From assembly GCA_015490175.1 (NCBI GenBank), contig WFYJ01000287.1, positions 1 through 52,532 on the forward strand: 52,532 nt of DNA, in the 5' to 3' direction. Of this stretch, positions 42,301 to 49,055 are shown one piece after another. The notes under the pieces were generated by a model that was given only the letters and a program-made list of their open reading frames with translations, was not told the DNA's origin and did not search any database. The first letter of the stretch is position 1. Every line of letters starts with the position of its first letter. This DNA is from Saprospiraceae bacterium. GTDB lineage: Bacteria; Bacteroidota; Bacteroidia; Chitinophagales; Saprospiraceae. A program made the position numbers and the translations under genes.

Positions 42301-43217
42301 TGGCGTGGTACGTCTGGCCCGACACCCTCACGCCCGCCGCCACGGGCCCTGCATGGACGTTCGACCCCGACAGCACGACGACGCTCGTCGCTGTGGCTAC
42401 GGCTGAGGGCTATTGCCCCGGACGCGACACCGTGCAGGTGAGCGACGAGGCATTGCACCTGACGTGGCACGATCAGTACCTGATGTGCCCGGGCGATACC
42501 ATCGTCATCGGCGTCAACAATTCCGACACGGGCGCCTGGAGCATCCACTGGCAGCCCGAGCTATTCATCCTTTCCGAACCCGATGCGCCGATGATCGTCG
42601 TGAGCCCGGATGAGCCGATGCTCTACCAGTTCATGGCCGAAAACGCCGCCGGCTGCACGGCCTCGGGCTTTGTGGACGTGCAGGTGGCGCCGCCACCGCA
42701 GGCACAGCTCACCTTCTTTCCCTCCACGGTCTATGCCGGCGAGGAAGTGCTCGTGACCCTGGACATGACATCGCTGCAATCGGTCGAGTGGCAGACCGTA
42801 CCGCCCGTGCCGCTGACCGATGCCGGCCCCGGCCAGGTACGCGCCACGCTCGACAGCACGACGACCTTTACCGCAGTGGCTACGGATTTCCGTGGCTGCA
42901 CCGGCACCTGGTCCGTCACGGTGCCCGTCATTGGCGACTGCGCCGAGCCCTTCGTCTTCGTGCCCAATGCGTTTACACCCAACGGCGACGGCCTCAACGA
43001 CGAATTCCGGGTGTTCGGGCCCGTGGTGGAGGTGGTGCTGGTGGTGTACGACCGATGGGGAGAGGAAGTATTCCGTTCGGAAGATCCGAATACAGGGTGG
43101 GATGGCACCTGGAAGGGGAAACGCCTGCCGCCGGATGTGTATGCCTGGCAGGCGTGGGTGCGCTGTCCGGGCGGGCGCACGGCTACGCTGAAGGGCAATG
43201 TGACGTTGTTGTGGTGA
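39381..43217 (+). CDS. Giant secreted protein with PKD-like repeats and CHU_C (gliding-type) C-terminus
   Basis: A 1278-residue surface protein. It has a signal peptide (RLLLALLAWLSGVPPAHA), an N-terminal conserved domain (ATHIVGGELSYTCLGGNQYQ, YQRCCRNGTISNI, ISEKALLECNSSPQFN) found in many Saprospiria surface proteins, then a long series of PKD/Ig-like beta modules rich in Asp, Thr and Cys, and at the C-terminus FVPNAFTPNGDGLNDEFRVF, YDRWGEEVF and GTWKGKRLPPDVYAWQA, the CHU_C type B sorting domain recognised by T9SS. It should be displayed on the cell surface or released; adhesion is a guess. Two class I motifs (40900, 41416) lie in frame as LSAN. Confidence 0.93.
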   Translation: MVRPVRLLLALLAWLSGVPPAHATHIVGGELSYTCLGGNQYQIRLTIFRDCYNGDPQAWFDDPASIGIFNAQNELVDEILIPWDEMRNDTLDPVLSDECFVAPPDVCVHTTTYTTTVVLPPVAGGYVLAYQRCCRNGTISNIVDPLAVGATYTVTISEKALLECNSSPQFNAWPPLYICVNEPIWFDQSAVDADGDSLVYRLCTPLAGASQADPMPQPPAPPPYEPVPWLDPPYNEDNMLNGLPGGEPLAIDPHTGLLTGLPNTIGQFVVGICVEEYRDGQLIGTTRRDFQYNVGECGQATAAFFAPEVVCGALEVAFDNQSLFADQFAWIVSQGGTVLGTSTEAEPVWSFPDTGWYEVTLIAASGMACADTFSRSIHLLPQSLFPNFTFSFAECSDSMVVQIHDLTFDTLFAPAAWLWLLGSDTLSTVQEPELVFRESGNWWLTLQVTNTEGCTEQVTQLIPVDLIEFELASDSLSVCAGSAVALNPAYDPLLHYVWSPGASIDDSLSANPVATPDTSTLYTVTITDNGALCAIERQVWVEVRPLPALDVPDTLATCNDTVWLSAVLAEGVPEWSATGDFQDVIAADSILVAATGDPRWYVRATDANGCQAFDSVQVHFAGIEAAWQAPQVVCPGDTAVAALWPADTAGVSVTFTGAGWSSGGPFTAWLTTPDAGWHGLSANAANAAGCTWTDTIAVFVADTTDQAPLADWQPCSGTTVAFTLDGPNAAIAWWLFGDPDAPGAGASGSPVSWDYGAPGTYLAVLMFGDSLACLEPVPVLVQLDEPGVWPAIDASLVACDSLATGLFVNATWTGQHIEQLVWLSPNDTLQQSDSLLVHWTEPDTLTVGLVVLTAEGCRDTAWTTLVADPIAPPLPDSVGVCAFPAALGLDLPQGYAWMWMPADQVVNPAAADPVVLAPGRYTAAIQSLAVPQCRIADTVAAHLLPAVQVQLPPDTSVCGGAVALEAMTNVPASVAWYVWPDTLTPAATGPAWTFDPDSTTTLVAVATAEGYCPGRDTVQVSDEALHLTWHDQYLMCPGDTIVIGVNNSDTGAWSIHWQPELFILSEPDAPMIVVSPDEPMLYQFMAENAAGCTASGFVDVQVAPPPQAQLTFFPSTVYAGEEVLVTLDMTSLQSVEWQTVPPVPLTDAGPGQVRATLDSTTTFTAVATDFRGCTGTWSVTVPVIGDCAEPFVFVPNAFTPNGDGLNDEFRVFGPVVEVVLVVYDRWGEEVFRSEDPNTGWDGTWKGKRLPPDVYAWQAWVRCPGGRTATLKGNVTLLW
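40686..40698 (+). repeat. GAAA-hairpin motif, class IV
   Basis: TTTCGCGAAAGCG inside the giant surface protein gene (VFRESG). Confidence 0.5.
40900..40912 (-). repeat. GAAA-hairpin motif, class I
   Basis: Minus-strand copy read in the gene as SLSANP. Confidence 0.85.
41416..41428 (-). repeat. GAAA-hairpin motif, class I
   Basis: Minus-strand copy read as GLSANA. Confidence 0.85.
41844..41857 (-). repeat. GAAA-hairpin motif, class III
   Basis: TGGCTTTCGCCAAA on the plus strand, in the giant surface protein gene (WLSPND). Confidence 0.55.
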
Positions 43218-43250
43218 AGCACACCTGTCAGACCCTCCGGAAAAACGAAA

Positions 43251-43291
43251 CGAGACGTTTGCTATCCTGTGCGGGTTCGGCAAACGTCTCG
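43251..43291. terminator. Bidirectional terminator between the giant protein gene and the small exported protein
   Basis: CGAGACGTTTGC (43251-43262) pairs perfectly with GCAAACGTCTCG (43280-43291). GAAA/TTTC words outside extend it; T-rich sequence follows on the plus strand. Confidence 0.75.
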
Positions 43292-43330
43292 TCCTGTTTC
43301 GGTTTGGGCGTGGCAGGCATTACGGCATGC

Positions 43331-43699
43331 TCACAGCCCCACCTCTACATCCTTGCGCCAGATGCGGGTGTAGCTGTGCAGTTCGACCGTGTAGTGCCCG
43401 GAACCGATCTTGCCGAAGTCGATCTCGTAAATGGCATTGACGGGCAGGTCCCACAGCTCGTCGCGATAGACGATCTTGCCCGTGGGATCGGTGATGATGA
43501 TCTCTTTCAGATTCTCTTTGATGAGCTCGAAATCAATGTAATAGACATTGTTCTCGTGGTCCACAAAAAAAGACCAATCGTCATTGGTCAGTTCCTTGAG
43601 CAGAGGAGCCGAGTCGTCGGTGTGGGCGGACGTCTGGGCCAGCGCCCCACCCGCCAGGCTGAAGAGCAAGACACCGAGCATTACGCATTTTTTCATCAT
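43331..43699 (-). CDS. Small exported protein with a sorting-domain-like beta fold
   Basis: A 122-residue protein starting MMKKCVMLGVLLFSLAGGAL, a signal peptide ending near LAQ. The mature part (NVYYIDFELIKENLKEIIIT, DPTGKIVYRDE, IGSGHYTVELHS) resembles the beta sandwich of T9SS sorting domains or DUF3244 proteins, but is too short to be cargo plus tail. It may be a stand-alone adaptor or structural protein. Two adjacent ATGs (43699, 43696) are possible starts. Confidence 0.72.
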   Translation of the reverse strand: MMKKCVMLGVLLFSLAGGALAQTSAHTDDSAPLLKELTNDDWSFFVDHENNVYYIDFELIKENLKEIIITDPTGKIVYRDELWDLPVNAIYEIDFGKIGSGHYTVELHSYTRIWRKDVEVGL

Positions 43700-43739
43700 C
43701 GGGATCAAATTTGTTGGGTACACTTTCTGGAAACGGCGT

Positions 43740-43747
43740 CAAAAATA
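43740..43747 (-). promoter_or_regulatory. -7 box (TATTTTTG) of the small exported protein gene
   Basis: Exact TAnnTTTG on the minus strand, 41 bases upstream of the start. The -33 element is not clear. Confidence 0.4.
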
Positions 43748-43901
43748 GGCCATTCGATCAAAAAATCGTTCACGAAGTTTCCTTTCCACAGAAAAAAATA
43801 TCAACTGCCAGACAAAAGGCGCAAGTGCATTCGGCTTTTGGGTTCTCGCCCGGGCCGAACGGGCCATTTGGCCCGATGAAAGAAACGTCCGGGCTGCCGG
43901 C

Positions 43902-44540
43902 TTATTGTCGCGCGGCCCGGCTTTGCATGTCGGCCCGAAGTACCTCGCGGATGTTCTGCCACATGGGCTGGAGGGTGTGCCATGCCGCTTCGATGGCCAT
44001 CCAGCGGGCCGACTCGATGTCCTCTTCGTGCTGCAGGTGCAGCTCCGTGGTGGGTGTCCACATGCGGTACCACCACGTTTTCTTGAGGATGCGTTTGCGA
44101 GGCAAGCGATAAGTGTGCCAGGTATGCGTGAGCAGGCCGTCGAGGCGGCAGGCAAGTCCGGTTTCTTCGGCCACCTCGCGCAGGGCGGCCTGTTCGGGCG
44201 TTTCGCCCTTGTCAATTTTGCCTTTCGGCAAATCCCACATACCGCGTCGAAAGATGAAAAGCACTTCCTGCGGCACCTGCTCGTAGTGCACCACGCCACC
44301 CGCCGCTTCGACCAGGTGGAAGAGCGATCGGAAGTCGGCCCAGAGCCGCTCCGGGTCGGCATGGCGCAGGATCACGGCCTCGTAGCGCCGGCTTTTTTCC
44401 ATCAGGTCCACGTAGGCAAGCAGGTGTTTGGGCTTGCCCGGATACTGCGTGTCGAGCTGTGGCCTGCCCTGCCATTCCGGGAGGTCTTCAGCCGGCGATG
44501 CCAGCACCAGCGGGCGGTCGTTGATGTAGATTTTGTACAT
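43902..44540 (-). CDS. NUDIX hydrolase
   Basis: Cleaves a nucleoside diphosphate linked to another group; the substrate is unknown. The 212-residue protein carries a complete Nudix box, GKIDKGETPEQAALREVAEE followed by TGL (G-x5-E-x7-R-E-x2-E-E-x-G). The N-terminal about 110 residues (MYKIYINDRPLVLAS) form an extra domain seen in Bacteroidota homologues located next to pyrE. It is divergent from pyrE with only 22 bases between starts, so the two share a control region. A class I motif sits in the Nudix approach (DLPKGK). Confidence 0.93.
   Translation of the reverse strand: MYKIYINDRPLVLASPAEDLPEWQGRPQLDTQYPGKPKHLLAYVDLMEKSRRYEAVILRHADPERLWADFRSLFHLVEAAGGVVHYEQVPQEVLFIFRRGMWDLPKGKIDKGETPEQAALREVAEETGLACRLDGLLTHTWHTYRLPRKRILKKTWWYRMWTPTTELHLQHEEDIESARWMAIEAAWHTLQPMWQNIREVLRADMQSRAARQ
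44217..44232 (-). repeat. GAAA-hairpin motif, class I, full stem
   Basis: Sixteen-base perfect hairpin TTTGCCTTTCGGCAAA on the plus strand, read as DLPKGK in the NUDIX gene. Confidence 0.8.
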
Positions 44541-44543
44541 TTG
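44536..44543 (+). promoter_or_regulatory. -7 box of pyrE (TACATTTG)
   Basis: Exact TAnnTTTG ending 19 bases before the pyrE ATG; it overlaps the start codon of the divergent NUDIX gene. Confidence 0.45.
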
Positions 44544-44562
44544 GCCCTTCAATTTTTGTGAA

Positions 44563-45198
44563 ATGAATGCAGCGCGGCAACTGGCCAGATATCTGTTGCA
44601 AATAAAGGCAATCCAACTGGAGCCCGAGGAACCCTTTACCTGGGCTTCGGGCTGGAAATCGCCCATCTACTGCGACAACCGCCTGGCGCTGTCCTTTCCC
44701 GAGGTGCGCACCTTCATCAAAGAGCAGTTTGCCGAAAAGGCCGGTCGCTTCGAGCCCTTCGATGCGGTGGCCGGAGTGGCTACGGCCGGGATCCCGCATG
44801 GCGCGTTGCTGGCCGATCGGCTGGACAAGCCGTTCATTTACGTGCGCAGCAAGCCCAAGGCGCATGGCCGGCAGAATCGGATCGAGGGGCAGTTGGAGGC
44901 CGGGCAGCGCGTGCTCGTCATCGAAGACCTGATCTCGACGGGAGGCAGCGTGCTCAAGGCCGTAGAAGCCCTGCGTGCCGCCGGTGCCGAAGTGGCAGGC
45001 GTTTTGGCCATCTTTACCTATGGTTTTGCGCAAGCGGAAGAGGCATTTGCCCGAGCAGAAATCAATTGGGGCACGCTGACCAACTACCAGACCCTGCTGG
45101 AGGAGGCGGTGGCGGCCCACTACCTCGACGAGCGCTGGCTGGCCACCCTCGATGCCTGGCGCCGCGACCCGGCCCGCTGGATGCAATCGGTTGGATAA
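44563..45198 (+). CDS. pyrE: Orotate phosphoribosyltransferase
   Basis: Joins orotate to PRPP in de novo UMP synthesis. The 211-residue protein has the PRPP-binding loop VLVIEDLISTGGSVLK and the N-terminal orotate region FTWASGWKSPIYCDNRLALS. Start MNAARQLARYLL at 44563; an upstream ATG at 44533 would overlap the NUDIX gene. It is followed 23 bases later by the M42 peptidase, probably in the same transcript. Confidence 0.97.
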   Translation: MNAARQLARYLLQIKAIQLEPEEPFTWASGWKSPIYCDNRLALSFPEVRTFIKEQFAEKAGRFEPFDAVAGVATAGIPHGALLADRLDKPFIYVRSKPKAHGRQNRIEGQLEAGQRVLVIEDLISTGGSVLKAVEALRAAGAEVAGVLAIFTYGFAQAEEAFARAEINWGTLTNYQTLLEEAVAAHYLDERWLATLDAWRRDPARWMQSVG

Positions 45199-45221
45199 TC
45201 CAAAAACCTGCAACTATACCC

Positions 45222-46298
45222 ATGTCGATCATCAACAAGGAGGCTGAAGCCTTTCTCTACCGCTACCTGAACAACGCCTCGCCCACGGGCCACGAAGCCG
45301 AAGGGCAAAAGATCTGGCTCGATTACCTGAAACCTTACGTGGACGAGGTGGACGGCGACGCCTACGGCACGGCCTTTGGCGTGATCAACCCGGGGAAAGA
45401 CTACCGCGTGGTCATCGAGGCACATGCCGACGAGATCAGTTGGTTCGTCCACTACATCTCCGACGACGGCTTCATTTACGTGGCCCGCAACGGCGGCTCC
45501 GACCCACAGATCGCCCCGTCCAAACGCGTACTCATCCACACGGCAAAGGGCGTGGTGAAGGGCGTCTTCGGCTGGCCGGCCATCCACACGCGCCGTAGCG
45601 ACAACAAGCTGTCGCCCTCGCTCGACAATATCTTCATCGACGTGGGCGCCAACGACCGCGACGAGGTGTTGGCCATGGGGATCCACGTGGGCTGCGTCAT
45701 CACCTTCGAAGACGAACTCATCACCCTGAACGATCGCTACTACTGTGGGCGTGCCCTGGACAACCGCATGGGAGGCTTCTGCATCGCTCAAGTGGCGCGC
45801 CTCATCCGCGAACAGCAGATCGAGCTGCCCTGGTCGCTCTATATCGTCAACTCGGTGCAGGAGGAAGTGGGCCTGCGCGGCGCCGGCATGATCGCCCACA
45901 CCATCAAGCCGCATGCCGCCCTGGTGACCGACGTGACCCACGACACCGGCACCCCCCTCATCGACAAGAAAAAGCACGGCGACGTGAGCTGTGGCAAGGG
46001 GCCAAGCATCACCTATGCCCCTGCCGTGCACAACAAACTGTTGCAGCTCGTCGTCGAGGCCGCCGCCGCCGCCGACATACCTTTGCAGCGCGAGGTAGCC
46101 AGCCGCGCTACCGGCACCGATACCGACGCCTTCGCTTACTCCGAAGGGGGCGTGCCCTCGGTACTCATCTCGCTGCCGCTGCGCTACATGCACACCACCG
46201 TCGAGATGGCGCACAAAGACGACATCGAGCACGTGGTGCTGCTCCTGCTCGAAACCCTCAAGCGCATTGAATACGGCCAGAGCTTCCGGTATTTCTGA
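45222..46298 (+). CDS. M42-family aminopeptidase/endoglucanase-like metalloprotein
   Basis: Cytosolic two-metal peptidase that trims amino-terminal residues. The 358-residue protein has the metal ligands in family order: H68 in IEAHADEI, Asp in GRALDNRMG, the Glu pair in VQEEVGLRGA, Asp in LVTDVTHDTG and His in MHTTVEMAHKDD. Length and motifs match active M42 enzymes. The ATG at 45222 follows the pyrE stop closely; in-frame extension into pyrE is not supported. Its last 32 bases overlap the next gene if that gene starts at TTG 46267. Confidence 0.93.
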   Translation: MSIINKEAEAFLYRYLNNASPTGHEAEGQKIWLDYLKPYVDEVDGDAYGTAFGVINPGKDYRVVIEAHADEISWFVHYISDDGFIYVARNGGSDPQIAPSKRVLIHTAKGVVKGVFGWPAIHTRRSDNKLSPSLDNIFIDVGANDRDEVLAMGIHVGCVITFEDELITLNDRYYCGRALDNRMGGFCIAQVARLIREQQIELPWSLYIVNSVQEEVGLRGAGMIAHTIKPHAALVTDVTHDTGTPLIDKKKHGDVSCGKGPSITYAPAVHNKLLQLVVEAAAAADIPLQREVASRATGTDTDAFAYSEGGVPSVLISLPLRYMHTTVEMAHKDDIEHVVLLLLETLKRIEYGQSFRYF

Positions 46299-47166
46299 TC
46301 GCCTGCGCGATCTGTGGCTCCAGTTCGTCGATCTCGTATTCTACAGCAACCTCTGGATTGCTGTAGGAGCCGCTGCCATGTATGCCCAGACCATGCTCTT
46401 GCTCACCGGGCGCGTGGTCTGGACCCACGGCCTGGCATTTGTCTTCTTCGGCACGTTGAGCCTGTATGCCCTGCATCGCGTCATCGGCCTGCGCAAGGTC
46501 ATGGCTTTTGCCGACAAGGGGCGATACAAGGTCATTTACGAGCACCGCAGCCACATCGTCCTGTACGGTCTTGTGGCCATGGTAGCCGGTGCCTGGCACT
46601 TTTTTCAGCTTCCGCAAAAAATGCAACTCTGGATCCTGCCGGCCGCCCTGCTGGCAGGAGCCTACGTGCTGCCCCTTGGAAAGGGCGGCCGACGCCTGCG
46701 CGATTTTGGCGCCATCAAGATCTTCATGATTGCGCTCGTGTTTGCCTGGCTGACCGTCTGGCTGCCCGCACTCGAAGCGGGCATGCAGGGCCACATCGCC
46801 ACCTGGATCATGCTTCCCGAGCGCTTCGCCTTCCTCTTCGCCATCACCGTGCCGTTCGACATCCGCGATCGCGAGGTGGATCTGCGCAACGACGTGCGCA
46901 CGCTGCCCGTGCTGATGGGCGAGCGCACCAGCCTTTGGCTGGCCGAAGGCGCGTTGGGCCTCGTGGCCGTATGTGTGGCGCTCAATGCCCTGATTGGTTG
47001 CTACCCCGAAGGCGTCGTCATCGGTATGGCCGTATCCGTGGCCACCACCGCATGGTGGGTCTGGCTTTCGCCAAAAAAGACCCACGACTACTACTTCACC
47101 GGCCTGCTCGATGGCACCATGTTGCTGCAGTTCCTGTTGGTCCAGGCAGGATGGCATCTGTCCTGA
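46267..47166 (+). CDS. UbiA-like membrane prenyltransferase homologue with degenerate first motif
   Basis: A 299-residue membrane protein with about eight helices (LWIAVGAAAMYAQTMLL, SHIVLYGLVAMVAGAWHFFQ, WVWLSPKKTHDYYFTG). The second UbiA-type acidic motif is visible in PFDIRDREVDLRNDV, but the first, normally NDxxDxxxD, appears as LYALHRVIGLRK without its aspartates. Bacteroidota carry such divergent UbiA relatives of unknown substrate; activity is uncertain. No ATG fits, so TTG 46267, overlapping the M42 gene by 32 bases, is the best start seen. Possible last gene of the pyrE transcript. Confidence 0.75.
   Translation: MNTARASGISDRLRDLWLQFVDLVFYSNLWIAVGAAAMYAQTMLLLTGRVVWTHGLAFVFFGTLSLYALHRVIGLRKVMAFADKGRYKVIYEHRSHIVLYGLVAMVAGAWHFFQLPQKMQLWILPAALLAGAYVLPLGKGGRRLRDFGAIKIFMIALVFAWLTVWLPALEAGMQGHIATWIMLPERFAFLFAITVPFDIRDREVDLRNDVRTLPVLMGERTSLWLAEGALGLVAVCVALNALIGCYPEGVVIGMAVSVATTAWWVWLSPKKTHDYYFTGLLDGTMLLQFLLVQAGWHLS
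47062..47076 (-). repeat. GAAA-hairpin motif, class III
   Basis: TGGCTTTCGCCAAAA on the plus strand near the 3' end of the UbiA-like gene (WLSPKK). Confidence 0.55.
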
Positions 47167-47175
47167 ACTGCCCTC

Positions 47176-47206
47176 TTGCGCGTCTGTCCACGGCCGGTTA
47201 TCTTTG
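47176..47206 (+). promoter_or_regulatory. Promoter of the M43 protease gene (TTG-N20-TATCTTTG)
   Basis: TTG at 47176-47178, 20 bases, TATCTTTG at 47199-47206: a full match to the Bacteroidota consensus. The ATG at 47211 is only four bases after the box, predicting a leaderless message. Confidence 0.6.
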
Positions 47207-47210
47207 GCGT

Positions 47211-48365
47211 ATGCGTGGTGCAACGATCTTGTTTGTCATTGTCCTTCAATTCCTTGTCGGTTTGAGCTGCCATGCCCAGCGCTGCGGCTTCACGGGTGGG
47301 CGCGTGCCCGTTTCGCCCATTCAGGAACTTGTACCCGAAGACGAGATCGTCATTCCGGTGGTGGTCCACATCGTCTGGCAGCAGCCCGAGGAAAACATCC
47401 CCGACGAGCGCGTATTCTCGCAGATCGAGGCGCTCAACGAGGCTTTTGCCGCCGAACACATCCCTGAAGGGCTGGTGCCCAACCTGTTTCAGCCCTTCAT
47501 CACCGATACGGGCATCCGCTTCTGCCTGGCTACGCGCGACCCTCAGGGCAACCCCACCACCGGCATCGAGCGCCGCCACACGCCGCTCACCATTGCGCCG
47601 GGTGGCACCAAGGAACTGCATTACACCGCTCTGGGCGGCCTCGACGCCTGGGATCCCGACCGCTACCTCAACATCTGGGTGACGCGCTTTGCCGGCGGCA
47701 TCACCGGCACGGCGGCATTTCCCGAAGAGGGACCCAAAGAAGAAGATGGCGTGGAGGTGCATTACGAGTTTTTCGGAAAGGGCGCCACGCCCCCCTACGA
47801 CCGCGGCATCACCACCGTACACGAGGCAGGCCATTGGCTGGGACTCATCCATCCCTGGGGGCCGGCCGACCCCACCTGCGACGAGGACGACGGCCTCGAC
47901 GACACGCCCCTGTCTGATGTGACCTACCAGGGCGAATGCCCCTTCTGGCTGGTCTTCAGTTGCGGCACCCCCGACATGAGCATGAACTTCATGTACTACA
48001 CCGACGACGCCTGCATGGCCATGTTCACGCCGCAGCAGCGCGACCTGATGTGGGCCACCCTCAACGGCCCGCGCAGTGCGCTCAAGACCAGCGAGGGCTG
48101 TGCGTTCACGCCCGTCCATGCCGACGAAGTGGAGCGGCAGCCCCTGCGACTCTGGCCCAACCCCAACGCGGGCATCTTCTGGCTCGACGCTGCCGGCGGT
48201 ATCGAGATCGAAGTTTACGACCTGGCGGGGCGCCTTGTGGAGCGCCTTTCGGCAAATGGCGCCCGTGCGGCCGTCCGTCACGATTTGCCGCAAGGCATCT
48301 GGATGGTGGTGCTGCGCCGCGACGGACGCATCGTCGGGCGCCAGCGGATGTCAGTGGTGCGGTGA
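47211..48365 (+). CDS. Secreted M43 (cytophagalysin-type) metalloprotease with T9SS sorting domain
   Basis: Extracellular zinc endopeptidase. The 384-residue protein has a signal peptide (ATILFVIVLQFLVGLSCHAQ), a catalytic domain with HEAGHWLGLIH (H204, E205, H208, H214; HExxHxxGxxH) and a Met-turn region MSMNFMYYTDDACMAMF typical of M43 enzymes, and a type A T9SS C-terminus (LWPNPNAGIFWLD, YDLAGRLVERLSAN, DLPQGIWMVVL). The ATG at 47211 is chosen for the signal peptide and promoter. Its last 15 bases overlap, tail to tail, the convergent lipoprotein gene. A class I motif at 48244 and a GCAA variant at 48284 lie in the sorting domain. Confidence 0.93.
   Translation: MRGATILFVIVLQFLVGLSCHAQRCGFTGGRVPVSPIQELVPEDEIVIPVVVHIVWQQPEENIPDERVFSQIEALNEAFAAEHIPEGLVPNLFQPFITDTGIRFCLATRDPQGNPTTGIERRHTPLTIAPGGTKELHYTALGGLDAWDPDRYLNIWVTRFAGGITGTAAFPEEGPKEEDGVEVHYEFFGKGATPPYDRGITTVHEAGHWLGLIHPWGPADPTCDEDDGLDDTPLSDVTYQGECPFWLVFSCGTPDMSMNFMYYTDDACMAMFTPQQRDLMWATLNGPRSALKTSEGCAFTPVHADEVERQPLRLWPNPNAGIFWLDAAGGIEIEVYDLAGRLVERLSANGARAAVRHDLPQGIWMVVLRRDGRIVGRQRMSVVR
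48244..48256 (-). repeat. GAAA-hairpin motif, class I
   Basis: Minus-strand copy read as RLSANG in the protease sorting domain. Confidence 0.85.
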
Positions 48366-48752
48366 GGGACTCGTTTTGCGAAAGCGAATGAGGCGCTCTT
48401 TGTCGTCGTCGGTGCGCATCTGCACTACCAGCGAGTCTTCGGTCAGCACGGGCACGCGCACGACGCGTTCCAGCGTCGTGTCGGCATGTGTGGTGTCGCG
48501 CGTGTAGAGCAGGTCGCCCTGCAGCTCGTAGTAGCCTGCTTCGCGGTAGTTGAGCGTGCTGTGGTAGCGGTAGTGACCGGCCTCGTCGAAGGCCAGCCCG
48601 ATCTCGGCGGCGTTGACGGGCAGCGTGTCGCCTTCTTCGAGCACGACGAGTGCCTGCCACTGTCCCACCAGCATGCGTTCGGGAAAAAGCCGGTCGCAGC
48701 CAGACCACCACAGCGCGCCGGCGACGAGCAGGAGGATGACTCGGAAACTCAT
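48351..48752 (-). CDS. Lipocalin-like lipoprotein
   Basis: A 133-residue protein with a lipoprotein signal (LLLVAGALWWSGC, Cys about 19). LVGQWQALVVLEEGDTLPVN and HYRYHSTLNYREAGYYELQG fit the small lipocalin-like domains common in Bacteroidota (a W in the first strand, then alternating strands). The ligand is unknown. The gene overlaps the M43 protease gene by 15 bases at the 3' ends; the overlap contains no terminator, so the transcripts may run into each other. Confidence 0.78.
   Translation of the reverse strand: MSFRVILLLVAGALWWSGCDRLFPERMLVGQWQALVVLEEGDTLPVNAAEIGLAFDEAGHYRYHSTLNYREAGYYELQGDLLYTRDTTHADTTLERVVRVPVLTEDSLVVQMRTDDDKERLIRFRKTSPSPHH
48375..48385 (+). repeat. GAAA-hairpin motif, class II (short)
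   Basis: TTTGCGAAAGC near the 3' end of the lipocalin-like gene, opposite codons for FRK. Confidence 0.5.
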
Positions 48753-48839
48753 GGTTTGCTTCGTTTGGGGGCGTCCTTGAACAGGTGATTCCACATTCCG
48801 AAATAAAGCCACTGAGCCACCTGAAAAAAGCCCCGTCAC

Positions 48840-49000
48840 TATTCAGTCACACAGAGTATCCACAGAGAAGGCACTGATTTTCACAGAGTCACAAAAAAAA
48901 AGCGTGCCATCTGTGTCGGAAAGTTTGTGTTTTTAAAATATTGATTTTCAAGTATTTGCAAAAACGCTCAACGCTCAACGCTCAACACTCAACGCTACAC
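48840..49000. repeat. Repeat-rich gap: CACAGAG words and ACGCTCA tandem array
   Basis: The 303-base gap between the lipoprotein and NhaD genes holds CACAGAGTATCCACAGAG and TTTCACAGAGTCAC (48848-48891) and, further on, four to five tandem ACGCTCA/ACACTCA units (48964-48997). No gene is seen. Confidence 0.65.
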
Positions 49001-49055
49001 CTTTTTTCAGCGCGCTCATTCCTCGCTTCCTCGATTTGTCGCTTCCTCTTCGCCA

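Noticed and set aside
5919-48256. Reading the hairpin word as a Chi- or KOPS-type polar signal
   Set aside because: Orientation is nearly balanced (8 plus, 7 minus) in a window on one stretch of the chromosome, whereas such signals are strongly strand-biased.
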